Of a stretch of DNA of 50,573 nucleotides, positions 1 to 8,995 are shown piece by piece. Location: assembly GCF_000502875.1 (NCBI RefSeq), contig NZ_AYWX01000011.1:39541-90113 (forward strand), given 5' to 3'. The notes under the pieces were generated by a model, which saw nothing but the letters and a program-made list of their open reading frames with translations, did not search any database and was not told the origin of the DNA. This DNA is from Mesorhizobium sp. L2C084A000. Its GTDB lineage: Bacteria; Pseudomonadota; Alphaproteobacteria; Rhizobiales; Rhizobiaceae. Each line of letters begins with the position of its first letter. Within the stretch, counting starts at the first letter, position 1. Made by a program: the position numbers and the translations under genes.

Positions 1-66
1 ACGCGCTCATAGAGACGAGTACAGGGATTTCCTGCTGAGGCGAAATGGAGCGCACGGTGTAATTGT

Positions 67-333
67 TCAGCCGGCGAACAATTTCTTGTAGCCAGTAGTG
101 ACCATCCAGTTCGCACGGTCGAGATGACTACGAAGAGTCTTCCTGGCGCGCTCCGGTTCGCGTGCTGGATCGATGCCGAGGATGACGTGGGCCATCTCTT
201 CTTCGCTCGCATCATCGGCGGAGGCGTCTAGGAGCCGCATATAAGTCGTGAAATGCGCTTTATCGTAGGCCGTGAGGCTGTCCGACCAGTGCACTTCGTC
301 AGCAATTGGCGTGTTCGACTTAGGCTGTAACAT
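67..333 (-). CDS. qseM: QseM-like DUF2285 protein (putative antiactivator)
   Basis: This 88-residue protein has the DUF2285 pattern: WSDSLTAYD near residue 16, SEEEMAHVILGID in the middle, and an RKTLRSHLDRA..GYKKL end. In Mesorhizobium loti R7A, QseM is a small DUF2285 antiactivator that blocks TraR and FseA and so restrains symbiosis-island excision and transfer. It is encoded divergently from the helix-turn-helix regulator qseC. The same arrangement occurs here, with an XRE-type gene starting at 456 on the other strand. A second protein of this family lies at 45920-46207. The family call is well supported; equivalence to QseM is inferred from size, family and divergent context. Confidence 0.72.
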   Translation of the reverse strand: MLQPKSNTPIADEVHWSDSLTAYDKAHFTTYMRLLDASADDASEEEMAHVILGIDPAREPERARKTLRSHLDRANWMVTTGYKKLFAG

Positions 334-376
334 CGCTGGTTATACCTCCGGAAAACGGCCTCCGCGAAGCCCTCCG

Positions 377-446
377 CCAGCGGATTTAGAAGCTCGATGT
401 GGATTACATATTATAGTTGATAAACTCAAGCTGCGTAATCCGCTGG
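377..446. promoter_or_regulatory. Inverted repeat in the qseM/qseC divergent intergenic region
   Basis: CCAGCGGATT at 377-386 is repeated as its exact reverse complement AATCCGCTGG at 437-446, 50 bp apart. An AT-rich stretch (402-424) lies between them. The right arm is 10 bp before the chosen regulator start, so it is well placed as an operator. QseC of M. loti is known to bind operators between qseC and qseM; that these arms are such sites is inference. Confidence 0.45.
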
Positions 447-455
447 CTGTCGTGC

Positions 456-674
456 ATGGATATGCGCAGGTTGGTCGGACGTAATGTGCAGAGGATCAGG
501 CTAAGGAAGCGTCTGACGCAGGAGCAGCTTGCCGAGATTTCCGGGTTCAGCCAGCAGTACATCAGCGGCTTGGAGAAAGGCCGAAGAAATCCGACGATCA
601 TAACGATCTATGAACTGGCATTGGCCCTCGGCGTCAGCCACACGGATCTGGTTAGGCCCGACAAACAGGCCTGA
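456..674 (+). CDS. qseC: XRE-family helix-turn-helix regulator, QseC-like
   Basis: This is a compact 72-residue DNA-binding protein. It has one HTH_3 domain: VGRNVQRIRLRKRLTQEQLA, then ISGFSQQYISGLEKGRRNPT as the recognition-helix region, then IYELALALGVS. It resembles restriction-modification controller proteins, as QseC of M. loti does. I chose the ATG at 456; the open frame reaches back to 417, but those residues are outside the domain. No clear Shine-Dalgarno precedes the ATG, which would fit a leaderless transcript. It is divergent from the QseM-like gene, and the pair probably forms a bistable switch for island transfer. Confidence 0.7.
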   Translation: MDMRRLVGRNVQRIRLRKRLTQEQLAEISGFSQQYISGLEKGRRNPTIITIYELALALGVSHTDLVRPDKQA

Positions 675-1025
675 CGCACCCGACTTCCAAGTAATTGCTA
701 CGGCACCGCGCGCCTGACGGCGCGCGGGGATGTTCGTCAACCGCGCCCCGCCTTCTTCGAGAGGCTTAAGTGATCTCACCCCGTTCGGCATCGCGCCCCT
801 GGCGCGGGGCAGCCTGTCGGCTGCTACTGGCAAGTACCTGTCGGGTGCAGCCGGAACGCCCACTCAACAACGGCTTCTTCAAGTAACCCAACAATCGGCT
901 GCTATGCGTTGGATGGCCATTGCATAAAGTTCATCAGAACGTTCCTCCGATTCGGACACGTCCCCCAAAGTTACAAGGCCCACCCCCTAATGATCCGGTC
1001 ACTGGCCCGTGCAGCGCCGGCGTGG
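675..1025. other. Intergenic, no gene seen
   Basis: The short frames here lack recognisable domains or ribosome binding sites. A GC-rich repeat GCGCGCCTGACGGCGCGC (707-724) could form a hairpin after the XRE gene, but it has no T tract. Confidence 0.4.
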
Positions 1026-1051
1026 AAAAGGGCGCCCGAGGCGCCCTTCAT
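1026..1051 (-). terminator. Intrinsic terminator of the OmpW-like gene
   Basis: AAGGGCGCC and GGCGCCCTT form a perfect 9-bp stem with a 3-nt loop. On the minus strand it is followed by a short T run. It lies about 40 bp beyond the stop codon of the outer membrane protein gene. Confidence 0.75.
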
Positions 1052-1090
1052 TTTAGATAGGCTGTCAGCAGCCCGCCTTCGCGTTGCGCA

Positions 1091-1786
1091 TCAGAAGCGG
1101 TAGGTGACACCTGCGCCTATCAACCAGGGATCGAGCTTCGCCTTTCCAGTCAGCTTCGCGCCGTCGACCGTTACGTCGAAGCCTGGCTTGAGGAACAGCT
1201 TCTTCACGTCGAAGTTAACACCCCAGTGCTGATCCACCATGTAGTCGAATCCGACCTGCAGCGCCGTGCCGAACGTATTCTTAACCTTGAGAGCATCGGC
1301 GCTGCCGGCACCCTGGTTATAGAAGATCGTGTAGTTCACGCCGGCGCCTACATAGGGCTTGAACGCGCCGAAATCGGTAAAATGATACTGCAATGTGAGC
1401 GTGGGCGGCAGCAGCCAAACCTTGCCGATATTGCCCAGCGCGCCGATCGCTCCTTGGCCCTCGATGTTGGCGTAGGTGGTGCCGAGGATAAGCTCGGCGG
1501 CGATGTTGCCCGTGAAGAAATAGGAGATATCGAGTTCCGGCGTCACAGTGTCCGAATAGGAGAGACCGGAGCCGGGCACTGCATTGACGTATCCCGAATC
1601 CTCAGTGACGACCCCCAACGCACGCAGGCGGATCTGCCAAGGGCTTGGCCGTTCCGGGACCGAGGCTCCTGCCTGCGGGACGCTCGGGGCTTGCACAAGG
1701 TCGGCCGCAACGGCTTGCTGTCCCACCACCATGAGGACGACGGCCGCTGTTGCTCCCCGCGCCACGCCCGTTTGCTTTCTCGCCAT
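1091..1786 (-). CDS. OmpW-family outer membrane protein
   Basis: This 231-residue precursor has an N-terminal signal peptide: basic MARKQ, a hydrophobic AAVVLMVVGQQ core, and cleavage near AVAA. An eight-stranded barrel of the OmpW type follows. Typical features are PWQIRLRALGV, a P.LDISYFFT strand, LPPTLTLQYHF, FKPYVGAGVNYT and the C-terminal aromatic strand DPWLIGAGVTYRF ending in Phe. OmpW proteins are small outer membrane channels for hydrophobic compounds, often induced by stress or oxygen limitation. AAGGAGAG lies just upstream of the ATG, and a strong terminator follows the gene, so it appears monocistronic. No FixK/FNR box was found upstream. Confidence 0.85.
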   Translation of the reverse strand: MARKQTGVARGATAAVVLMVVGQQAVAADLVQAPSVPQAGASVPERPSPWQIRLRALGVVTEDSGYVNAVPGSGLSYSDTVTPELDISYFFTGNIAAELILGTTYANIEGQGAIGALGNIGKVWLLPPTLTLQYHFTDFGAFKPYVGAGVNYTIFYNQGAGSADALKVKNTFGTALQVGFDYMVDQHWGVNFDVKKLFLKPGFDVTVDGAKLTGKAKLDPWLIGAGVTYRF

Positions 1787-1959
1787 GATATCTCTCCTTG
1801 CTCTTCAGAAATGGTCGATTGCAGTATGAAAACCCTGTTGGAATTGCTTGATATTAACGGAGCAACTGCGTGACTGTGCACACATATTTGCACCGTGCTC
1901 GTGATCAGCAATCTGTACTCACTATTGAAATGTTGCTCGTGTTGGCACCGGTCACCTAT

Positions 1960-4015
1960 CGACCGATATCGGTTTGCCAGCCGATCGAACTGCGAAGGAA
2001 TTGTACCCAGGGCAATGAACGCGGTCCGCTCCCGGTTGTCCTTGCCGTAGCCATGCCCGCCCGCGCGGCCGGATAGCCGAGAGCTTCGCGGCCATCTTAC
2101 GCGCGTGGCCCGGATGGACGCGGTCGTCCCGCTTCGTGGTGGCGAGCAGGATAGGCGGATAGGGCTGTCCCGGCGCCGCGGCGTGATAGGCGGAGATTTC
2201 TTTCAGGAAAGTCCAATCGTCCGGCTTGTCAGGATCGCCATATTTCCAGCTCACACCCGCCAAAAGCTTGGTGTAGCGATGCATGTCGGTAAGTGGGATT
2301 GTGCCAAACAGTGCGCCGAAACGATCAGGATAGCGTGTCAGCATATTGGCGATTAGGAGGCCGCCATTTGAGGCGCCCTCGGCGGCAATCCGCCTCGGCC
2401 GCGTAATGCCCCTTCGCACCAGGTCGGTGGCAACAGCGGCGAAATCGTCATGGGCGAGGCGTTTGCCCTGTCTGCGCCCGGCGTCGTGCCAACGGCTGCC
2501 GAACTCGCCACCGCCCCGGATGTTGGCGACCACGCACGTGCCGCCGCGTTCTAACCACAGCTTGCCGATCGAGGAGTTGTAGTAGGGCAGGACCGATACG
2601 CCGAACCCACCGTAGGCGGTGAGATCAACCGGGGCATCTCCGTTCCCGCTCGCCGGGCCGACCTGCGTATAGGGGATCATCTCCCCATCGGTCGAGACTG
2701 CCTCGTGGCGCGTGACCACCAGTCCGGATGCGTCGAAATGCTCCGGGCTGCGCCTCAGGATCACTGGGGCGCTGAGAGGTGGCGCGGTATTGAGGTCGAT
2801 CAGAAAAGGCTGCGGCGGCGTGATCGGGTCTTGAGCCGAAACGAGGACCTCTCCATTGGTCTGGTGACGTTCCGCATCGAATGACCAGAGGTGAACAGTC
2901 CCTTCGGCGGGCACGGTGTCCAGGGCTCGGCGCGTCCATTCCTGGCGGCTGGGGGTGAACATCTCGAAATGCGGAACGAGGTTGACGAGGTAGGAGATGA
3001 TGAGCTTCCCGTCATTCCAGAAGAATGACTGCAAGGAGCGCCTGTCGCCTGATTCAAAGAGGGCTGCAAGACTGTGCTCGCCGGCGATGAACGAGGAAAG
3101 CGAGATGCCGATCAGCGCGTCGGCGGCATGGGTCGCCCCTCCCACCGTCCACGGCTTGCGCGGCCTTACCCCCAGCCAGTCGCCGAATCCATTCCAGCGG
3201 GCGTCCCGTGGAAGGTCGATCTGTATCTTCGGCCCGCTCCTGTCGCCGATATGACCTATCATTTCGAAGAAGGCCGGCGTCTCGATGAACCAAAGGCGCT
3301 CGCTCCCGGCAGTACGGTCCAAATGACCAGATACGCCGAGGGATTCGGAATCGGCCTCGAAGATTACCGCTGAGGTGAGCGGATCCGCGCCACGCTTCCA
3401 CAGCCGCACGGTGCGCGCGTAGCCGGAGCGGGTGGCCTTGCCATCACCAAACGCGCTAGAAAGCAGAAGCGTGTCAGGGTCGAGCCAATTAACCCCGCCC
3501 TTGGCATCCGCGAGGTTGAAACCGTCGGCGACGAAGCTAAGAGACTTCAGATCGAATTCGCGATGCACGACCGCATCGCTTCCGCCGCGCGACAGGCGCA
3601 GAACGGCTCTTTCCCATCTCTCCGGCTCGATCGACGCGCCGCCCCAGATCCAGTCCTCTCCGTCGCTAACGGCGACGGCGTCCAGATCGAGCAGTGCCTC
3701 CCATTGGGGATCCGCCTTCATGTAGGCGGCAAGGGTGCTCCGGCGCCACAGTCCGCGCCGGTTGCGGGCATCTTGCCAGAAATTGTAGAGGTAATGACCG
3801 TGGCGCTTGATCTGGGGAGTTTTGTCCGGACGGTCGAACATCGCTGTGAGAGCCGCGCGGTCGCGCTCGAATTGCGTTCCATCGAAGTGCCCCAGTGTCC
3901 TGGCCGACTGGCTGGCGGTCCAGTCAAGTGCCCGTTCGCCTTCTATATCTTCAAGCCAAAGATAGGGATCATCGTCGGGAGCATTCAGAGTTGGACGGAA
4001 ATCGAACGCGGTCAT
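1960..4015 (-). pseudogene. Prolyl oligopeptidase (S9) family peptidase, frameshifted at the catalytic His
   Basis: The protein starts MTAFDFRPTLNAPDDDPYLW and has the N-terminal beta-propeller and C-terminal hydrolase domain of S9A peptidases. The nucleophile motif GASNGG and the acid motif RDDRVHPGHARKM are present. About 15 codons later the frame shifts. The expected His motif GGHGYGKDNRERTAF is still readable on the same strand in another frame (about 2000-2055), and some residues before it are missing. The annotated frame ends instead at 1952 with an unrelated tail. An active enzyme of this family needs that His, so the gene is probably dead, though recently so because the rest is clean. 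Such enzymes cut short peptides after proline. Confidence 0.75.
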
Positions 4016-4045
4016 GTCCGTACAACCTGAAGAATGACAGCGCAA

Positions 4046-4296
4046 AGGCCTCCTTCCGCTCGGGAAAGCTGAGTGTTCGCGGCGGCGACCGCATGCTCGG
4101 CGAGCGTGATCATGGGATGAGGTCTTCTCAGTTGGTGCGGCGCGGCAGTGCGTTTGCGCATAGGACTTGCATGTGTCGTGCCAACCAGGAAAATCTTTTC
4201 AGAACAATACGATCACTTTGATAGCGCTGTGTCTTATGTCCGACATCGTCGTAGCTCCGACAATGACTGCGACGGTAGGCGCCTGATCGATCTAGT
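4046..4296. other. Intergenic before the IS66 end, no gene seen
   Basis: No open frame with a domain and no clear regulatory motif was recognised between the peptidase start and the IS66 left end. Confidence 0.4.
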
Positions 4297-4974
4297 GTAA
4301 GCGCGGAGCCAATCCCATCTGGCGCGGCATCAGATGATGGGTGAGAGATGATGACACTGAAGGAGCGAGGAGCTTGCGGTGTCAATTTCTATGTCTGCGC
4401 CTATGTCTGATGATAAAAGTTTCCATCTTCTTGAAGCGGTTCCGAACCGGAGGCAAGCCCGCAGCGTCTGCGGCGCTGGTCGGCGCAAGCGAAGGCACGG
4501 CTCTGATCGAGGCGACGCTGAAGCCGGGCGCGAATGTGTCGGCGATCGCGCGAGAGGCTGGAGTGGCGACCTCGCAGCTGTTCGGCTGGCGGCGCAAGGC
4601 GATCAAGAGCGGTGCGGTGACGCCGCAGCGGGATGCGGATCGAATGGCTTTGTCGAGGTCACCCAAGCGGCGTCTTCAACGGTGGAGATCTGTTTGGGTG
4701 ATGTGGTCATTCGGGCTGGCGCCGATGTCGGCCAGGATCATTTGGCCAGGATTATTCGCGCGGTCCGCCAGGCATGATCCCGTCCGGCGTGAAGGTGTTG
4801 GTCGCCAGCCATCCGGTCGATTTTAGAAAAGGCCCCGACGGCCTTCTGGCACTGGTGCGCGATGCCAGCTCGGACCCGTTCAACGGCGCGCTTTACGTCT
4901 ACCGCGCCAAAAGAGCTGACAGGGTAAAGATCGTTTGGTGGGACGGGTCTGGGGTTTGCCTTTACCTCGTCATT
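4297..4974 (+). mobile_element. IS66-family element, 5' remnant
   Basis: The left end begins GTAAGCG, the usual start of IS66-family inverted repeats. It is followed by a frameshifted tnpA and the first part of tnpB. The element stops inside tnpB, where IS110-type sequence takes over. The rest of tnpB, tnpC and the right end are absent from the window. Confidence 0.75.
4379..4777 (+). pseudogene. tnpA: IS66 TnpA (Orf1), two frameshifts
   Basis: The start reads MSDDKSFHLLEAVPN. Then a frame change gives EATLKPGANVSAIAREAGVA followed by TSQLFGWRRKA, the typical IS66 Orf1 helix-turn-helix. After about 4641 the original frame resumes as GFVEVTQAASSTVEICLGDV to the stop. TnpA helps IS66 transposition together with TnpB and TnpC. 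The two compensating shifts make it a remnant. Confidence 0.8.
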
Positions 4975-5502
4975 GAGGGCAACGACATGATCCCGGCGAC
5001 CGTGCGTTCGGCACTGTTGCCTTTGGTGCGCCAACTGAGCGGACTTGATGCCGAGATCAGGCAGAGCGATCAGGCTATTCTGGCCCTCGCCAAGACTGAT
5101 GAAATGGCACGCCGTCTGATGACCGTTCCCGGCATCGGCCCCATTACTGCTTCCGCGCTTGCGGCGAGCATCCAGGATATCTCCACCTTCTCGGGCCCGC
5201 GCGAATTCGCCGCCTTCTTAGGGCTCACGCCACGGCAAAACTCCTCCGGCGGAAAGGAACGGCTGGGACGCGTCTCCAAGATGGGTAACCGATATTTGCG
5301 CAAGCTGCTCGTAGTCGGCGCTCATGCCGTTCTGTTCCATCGCAAGCGTTCCGGCGGTGCGTTGAGAAACTGGGCGGATCGCCTGATGGAGACCAAGCCC
5401 TCCATGCTTGTCGCCGTGGCGACCGCCAACAAGCTCGCCCGTATCGTCTTCGCACTTATGCGCGACGCAACACACTATGCCGGCACACCGGCGTACCAAT
5501 AG
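4774..5502 (+). pseudogene. Chimeric frame: IS66 TnpB start joined to IS110-type transposase C-terminus
   Basis: Residues 1-67 (MIPSGVKVLVASHPVDFRKG through WWDGSGVCLY) are IS66 TnpB. From about residue 68 the sequence becomes the C-terminal Transposase_20 region of an IS110/IS1111 family enzyme: RRLMTVPGIGPITASALAA, then FLGLTPRQNSSGGKERLG and SKMGNRYLRKLLVVGA. The junction near 4974 keeps the frame open for 242 codons, but neither half is a working transposase. The start overlaps the tnpA stop by 4 bp, as in intact IS66. It probably arose by insertion and deletion between two elements. Confidence 0.8.
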
Positions 5503-6145
5503 CATCGGCAAAGGCCGCGAACCGGAATCGAGGGTGACAATGACGTGATGGGAACAGACGAGGACAGATCCTGAAAGCCTGCAGCATAGTCGGAGCTTCG
5601 AGCTCGCTCTCTTGATCAGGCCAGGGATCAGCGGATACCATCAGGGCCAGCAGTCACAAGACCGCAGCAACAGGCCGGAGACATGACCGCACCCGCGACC
5701 ATCCCATCGCTGAAAACAAACCCCTGATCAGCGGGCCGTCCAGACATGACTATTTTGTATTGCTCGACGGACTGCCTCTGTCGTCGTGGCGCTGCCGTGT
5801 AGAACCTGGCCCATAGTGCCTCCTTCCATTCGGAAGAAAATAATGCACCATCAAAGCTCGGAACCAAACACCTAGAATGCCATTCAGCTTTTTTTATTTC
5901 ATTGTAGACACTCCAGCTGAAATGACGCCCTTGACCCTGCCGCTCTGAGCGCAGCACCCGTGGCAGGCGGCGCTTCCATCGTTCACTTCGCGGCAAAGGC
6001 CGATGGCGCCCCAGGAAGTGATGAGGGCAGCGCAACCAAAAACGTTTGCCTCGCGGCTTCGGTCCTGCCCTTGACTAGTTGGCGGCGATGTACAGGGATT
6101 TCCCGAGAGCCTACGTCGACCGTGCAAAGGCCTGCAACTGCTGAG
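5503..6145. other. IS110-type 3' flank and unassigned sequence
   Basis: The first 70-80 bases after the transposase stop look like the non-coding right part of an IS110/IS1111 element. The remainder to 6145 has no open frame with a domain. Minus-strand frames here are arginine- and serine-rich and look non-coding. Confidence 0.4.
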
Positions 6146-6160
6146 TGAGAGGAGGGACGC

Positions 6161-6517
6161 TTGGACGAACACGATCCGAAGGAAGAGCTGATCGAGACGA
6201 TTTTTCGCAACGGCACAATCACCGTCGTCGGCATTCTGCTTGCCTTTTCGCTCGGCTTCGTCACGCATTGGGCGGCGAACCCCATGCCATGGCGGCTCTA
6301 CGACCTGTTCGCCGTTGTGCCGATCCTGGTCGGCATCACGTTGCAGTTGCGGGCGCTGTCCCTGCTACTCGACATGAGTTCGTTGCGCCGACCCATCTAC
6401 GAACGCGCCAACCGCATCTTCATGGCCGGCCTTATCCTGACCGCGTGCGGCGTCGGGCTGGCCATCCTGCTCGATGTCTTCGCAATGTCGATGAAGGGCA
6501 CGCTGCCCGGCGCTTGA
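6161..6517 (+). CDS. Small membrane protein of unknown function
   Basis: This is a 118-residue protein with three likely membrane helices: residues about 19-39 (TVVGILLAFSLGF), 46-68 (LFAVVPILVGITL) and 86-107 (IFMAGLILTACGVGLAILL). The N-terminus is acidic and soluble (MDEHDPKEELIE). The start is TTG, chosen because GAGGAGGG at 6149-6155 sits at ideal spacing before it. I do not recognise the family. Hydrophobicity and the strong ribosome binding site make it a convincing gene. Confidence 0.7.
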   Translation: MDEHDPKEELIETIFRNGTITVVGILLAFSLGFVTHWAANPMPWRLYDLFAVVPILVGITLQLRALSLLLDMSSLRRPIYERANRIFMAGLILTACGVGLAILLDVFAMSMKGTLPGA

Positions 6518-6753
6518 CGGCCTGTCCCTGCGCTTTTGAGCTGCCGCAATCGGCCGACGCGACGCGTCAGATCCGAGGGTTCCTAGTGCTTTCCCCCAAG
6601 CAGCGTCAGCCTTCTTCCCGAAGAACGCTTTCTCTAGATTGCATTAGCGGATGTTTAGAGCGTGGGCTTGCCGGAAATTACGTCTCGGTGGCATAACCCG
6701 CGTAGCTTTTAGGGTGTTGCCAGGAAGACCGATTCGCGGGCGTGGATGGATAA

Positions 6754-6945
6754 ATGCATTGCGTCAGGAAGAGGCTCGGCAGGTTGCGTGCGCGCATTGC
6801 CGAACTGGAGCGCGATCTCGTGGCGATTACACCTCAGGGGCGCCATCGGCGTTTCGAAGCCGGACATGAACTTCGCAATGCGAAGTGCCGCCTGAAGCGT
6901 CTTGAGGAATGCACCGCTGAAATACCGGAGAAATGTGGCCGTTAG
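6754..6945 (+). CDS. Possible small basic protein, doubtful
   Basis: This 63-codon frame encodes a charged, helical sequence (GRLRARIAELERDLVAI ... RNAKCRLKRLEECTAEI) with heptad-like leucines. It has no clear ribosome binding site and no recognised family. It may be real or fortuitous. Confidence 0.25.
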   Translation: MHCVRKRLGRLRARIAELERDLVAITPQGRHRRFEAGHELRNAKCRLKRLEECTAEIPEKCGR

Positions 6946-7182
6946 CGCAAGCTTCGCCGCTCTCAATCTTTGCCACGCGGTCGGCTGGTCGGCGGGCAAC
7001 AGTTGCCGATCGTGCGGGTACTCTGTCCGGCAGAGACGCAAGGTCCTGCACTGTCCGTTCAGGAAGACTTCGTGCTGGTCTCCACAAGAGAAGTATTCTG
7101 GTGCAGAAGGTGCCCGATTAGCTATCGGAAAAAGGCGACATCGACGTGCAAATCGGGCGCCGCAGTGAGGTGTCCCCCCCAA

Positions 7183-7198
7183 TGTCGGATTTTCGACA
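7183..7198 (+). promoter_or_regulatory. NifA upstream activator site
   Basis: TGTCGGATTTTCGACA matches the NifA consensus TGT-N10-ACA exactly. Its centre is about 80 bp upstream of the start predicted from the -24/-12 element at 7244, the usual geometry for NifA activation. Confidence 0.7.
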
Positions 7199-7243
7199 GG
7201 ATCGTAAATCCGCCAACCCATTGTTTAATAAAATTTCCTTCTC

Positions 7244-7259
7244 TGGCACGGCCCATGCA
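7244..7259 (+). promoter_or_regulatory. Sigma-54 (-24/-12) promoter
   Basis: TGGCACGGCCCATGCA fits the RpoN consensus TGGCAC-N5-TTGCA with one mismatch in the -12 block. GG and GC are separated by exactly 10 bp. With the NifA site just upstream, it should be active under symbiotic, low-oxygen conditions. It points toward the N-monooxygenase gene; transcription would start near 7270. Confidence 0.7.
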
Positions 7260-7269
7260 TGGGACTCTG

Positions 7270-7690
7270 CGAACGCATCAGCGAGACCTCGTCCATGATC
7301 ATGCGCACCGAAAATGCCGTCGCCGCAGTGAAAACCGCGCACTCGCCTGCCATCAAGCCGCCGAAAGGCCGGCGCGTCATGGTCGAGGCGGGCGATTGCG
7401 CCGGCTTCAAACACCTTAGTGGGCCTGGAAAGCTCCTCGCGTGACGGCGAGGGGGCATCCAGACGGGCGGAAAGGACAAACGTCGTTGCCCCACGTCGCC
7501 GGGCATCACCCGTCGATTGTCACCGCGCTGGAATGCTCGGGTCTACATGCGAAGACCCGAACGCGCAGGACAAATTCTCGCAAGCCCGGTCGGGACTGGG
7601 GCTCGAAGTCCGTGAGGGGAGGATAATGGCTATGGCCGATATTCGCCGCGAACAAGCCGCCTAGTGGGAAGACGCTATAGGAGGAACCAG
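7270..7690 (+). other. Long leader between the sigma-54 promoter and the N-monooxygenase
   Basis: About 420 bases of predicted transcript precede the first recognisable gene. Open frames at 7259-7444 and 7419-7664 have no domains and no good ribosome binding sites. I see no riboswitch consensus. Confidence 0.4.
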
Positions 7691-8995
7691 GTGGAGTTAT
7701 CTTGCGTTGGGATCGGTGCTGGCCCGTCCAATTTGAGCCTTGCGTGTCAGATACACGAGCAAGTTGGGAAAGGGGCAGTGTTCCTGGATCGGCAGGTCGA
7801 CTTCCGCTGGCATCCAGGCATCGCATTCGATTCCTCGGAGCTCCAGGTCAGCCACTTCAAGGACCTGGTCACTCTGGTGAATCCGCGATCAGCCTACACT
7901 TTCGTAAACTTCCTGCACGAGAACGGGCGTCTGTATCACTTCCTGAACGCACAGTTCGAAGCCGTGCTCAGAGTGGAGTTCGAACAATACCTGAACTGGG
8001 TCTTCCACAGGAACCCACTTGTGCGTGGCGGCGAGACAGTGCGCGAAATCCGCTTTGACGGCGAGTTTCAGGTGCGGACGGATAAGGCGGTTCTCGGCGC
8101 CAGAAACGTTGTGGTCGGCATTGGCAAGCAGGCGCAAATTCCGCCTCAATTTCAGGGCTGGATTGGACGCAACCTGTTCCACTCATCTGTTTTACTGCAC
8201 ATCCACCCTGAGGTGCGGAGAAAGCATGTCTGCGTGGTCGGCGGAGGCCAGTCGGGAGCCGAGGTGATGTTGCACCTTGTCGGCCTGCCGAACGAACGGC
8301 GGCCTGCCTCGATCACTTGGGTCTCGCAGCGCGAAAACTATCTGCCTCTGGACAACAGCCCGTTCACAAACGAGTTGTTCATGCCCTGCTTTTCGGATCG
8401 CTTCGCGGCGATGAGCGAGTCGCAGCGTAAGCTGCTCCTGCGGCGTTTCGTGCTTGCTTCGGACGGCATTTCGGAAAGCACGTTGCGCGCGATCTATCAG
8501 GCGCTGTACCGCCATGCATTTTTCGAGCCATACCGATGCGACATCACACTGCGGCCGGGCTGCACCGTCTCGCACTGCATCAACGCCGGACCGGGTCACA
8601 GGCTGACCCTGCAGCATGGCATGGACGAGGTCGAAGAAGTCACGGCTGACATCGTCATCCTGGCCACCGGTTACGAGAACGCGGTCCCAAGCTTGTTGGA
8701 ACCGATCATGGGCCGCTTGGAGCAGATCGACAATGAATTAGCTATTCGCGAGGATTTTTCGGTGAGCTGGGACGGACCGTGTGACAGACGCATCTTCGTA
8801 CAAAATGCGAGCCTCGGGCAGCGCGGCCTGGCCGATCCGAACCTAAGCTTGCTGGCCTGGCGCGCGCGTCGCATCCTCGATAGCCTACTTGGGCGCGCGC
8901 CATGCGCGAACCCCGAGCATCCTGGCTTCATCACTCATACCTCGATCGAGAGCTGGCCCGACCACGCAGCCGAAGAAATGGGCAGTGGAATATGA
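7691..8995 (+). CDS. Lysine/ornithine N-monooxygenase (IucD/SidA/PvdA family)
   Basis: This 434-residue flavoprotein is predicted to hydroxylate the side-chain amine of L-lysine or L-ornithine using FAD, NADPH and O2. The FAD site GIGAGPSNLSLA is at residues 7-18, the NADPH site VVGGGQSGAEV near 181, and the late LATGYEN motif near 323. Length fits the family. The start is GTG because AGGAGG at 7679-7684 is ideally spaced. Its stop overlaps the next start (ATGA). In siderophore loci the partner is an acyltransferase or NIS/NRPS enzyme. Here the partner is a cupin/MetRS fusion, which indicates N-N bond formation, with N6-hydroxylysine the likely product. Lysine versus ornithine cannot be decided by eye. 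Confidence 0.85.
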   Translation: MELSCVGIGAGPSNLSLACQIHEQVGKGAVFLDRQVDFRWHPGIAFDSSELQVSHFKDLVTLVNPRSAYTFVNFLHENGRLYHFLNAQFEAVLRVEFEQYLNWVFHRNPLVRGGETVREIRFDGEFQVRTDKAVLGARNVVVGIGKQAQIPPQFQGWIGRNLFHSSVLLHIHPEVRRKHVCVVGGGQSGAEVMLHLVGLPNERRPASITWVSQRENYLPLDNSPFTNELFMPCFSDRFAAMSESQRKLLLRRFVLASDGISESTLRAIYQALYRHAFFEPYRCDITLRPGCTVSHCINAGPGHRLTLQHGMDEVEEVTADIVILATGYENAVPSLLEPIMGRLEQIDNELAIREDFSVSWDGPCDRRIFVQNASLGQRGLADPNLSLLAWRARRILDSLLGRAPCANPEHPGFITHTSIESWPDHAAEEMGSGI

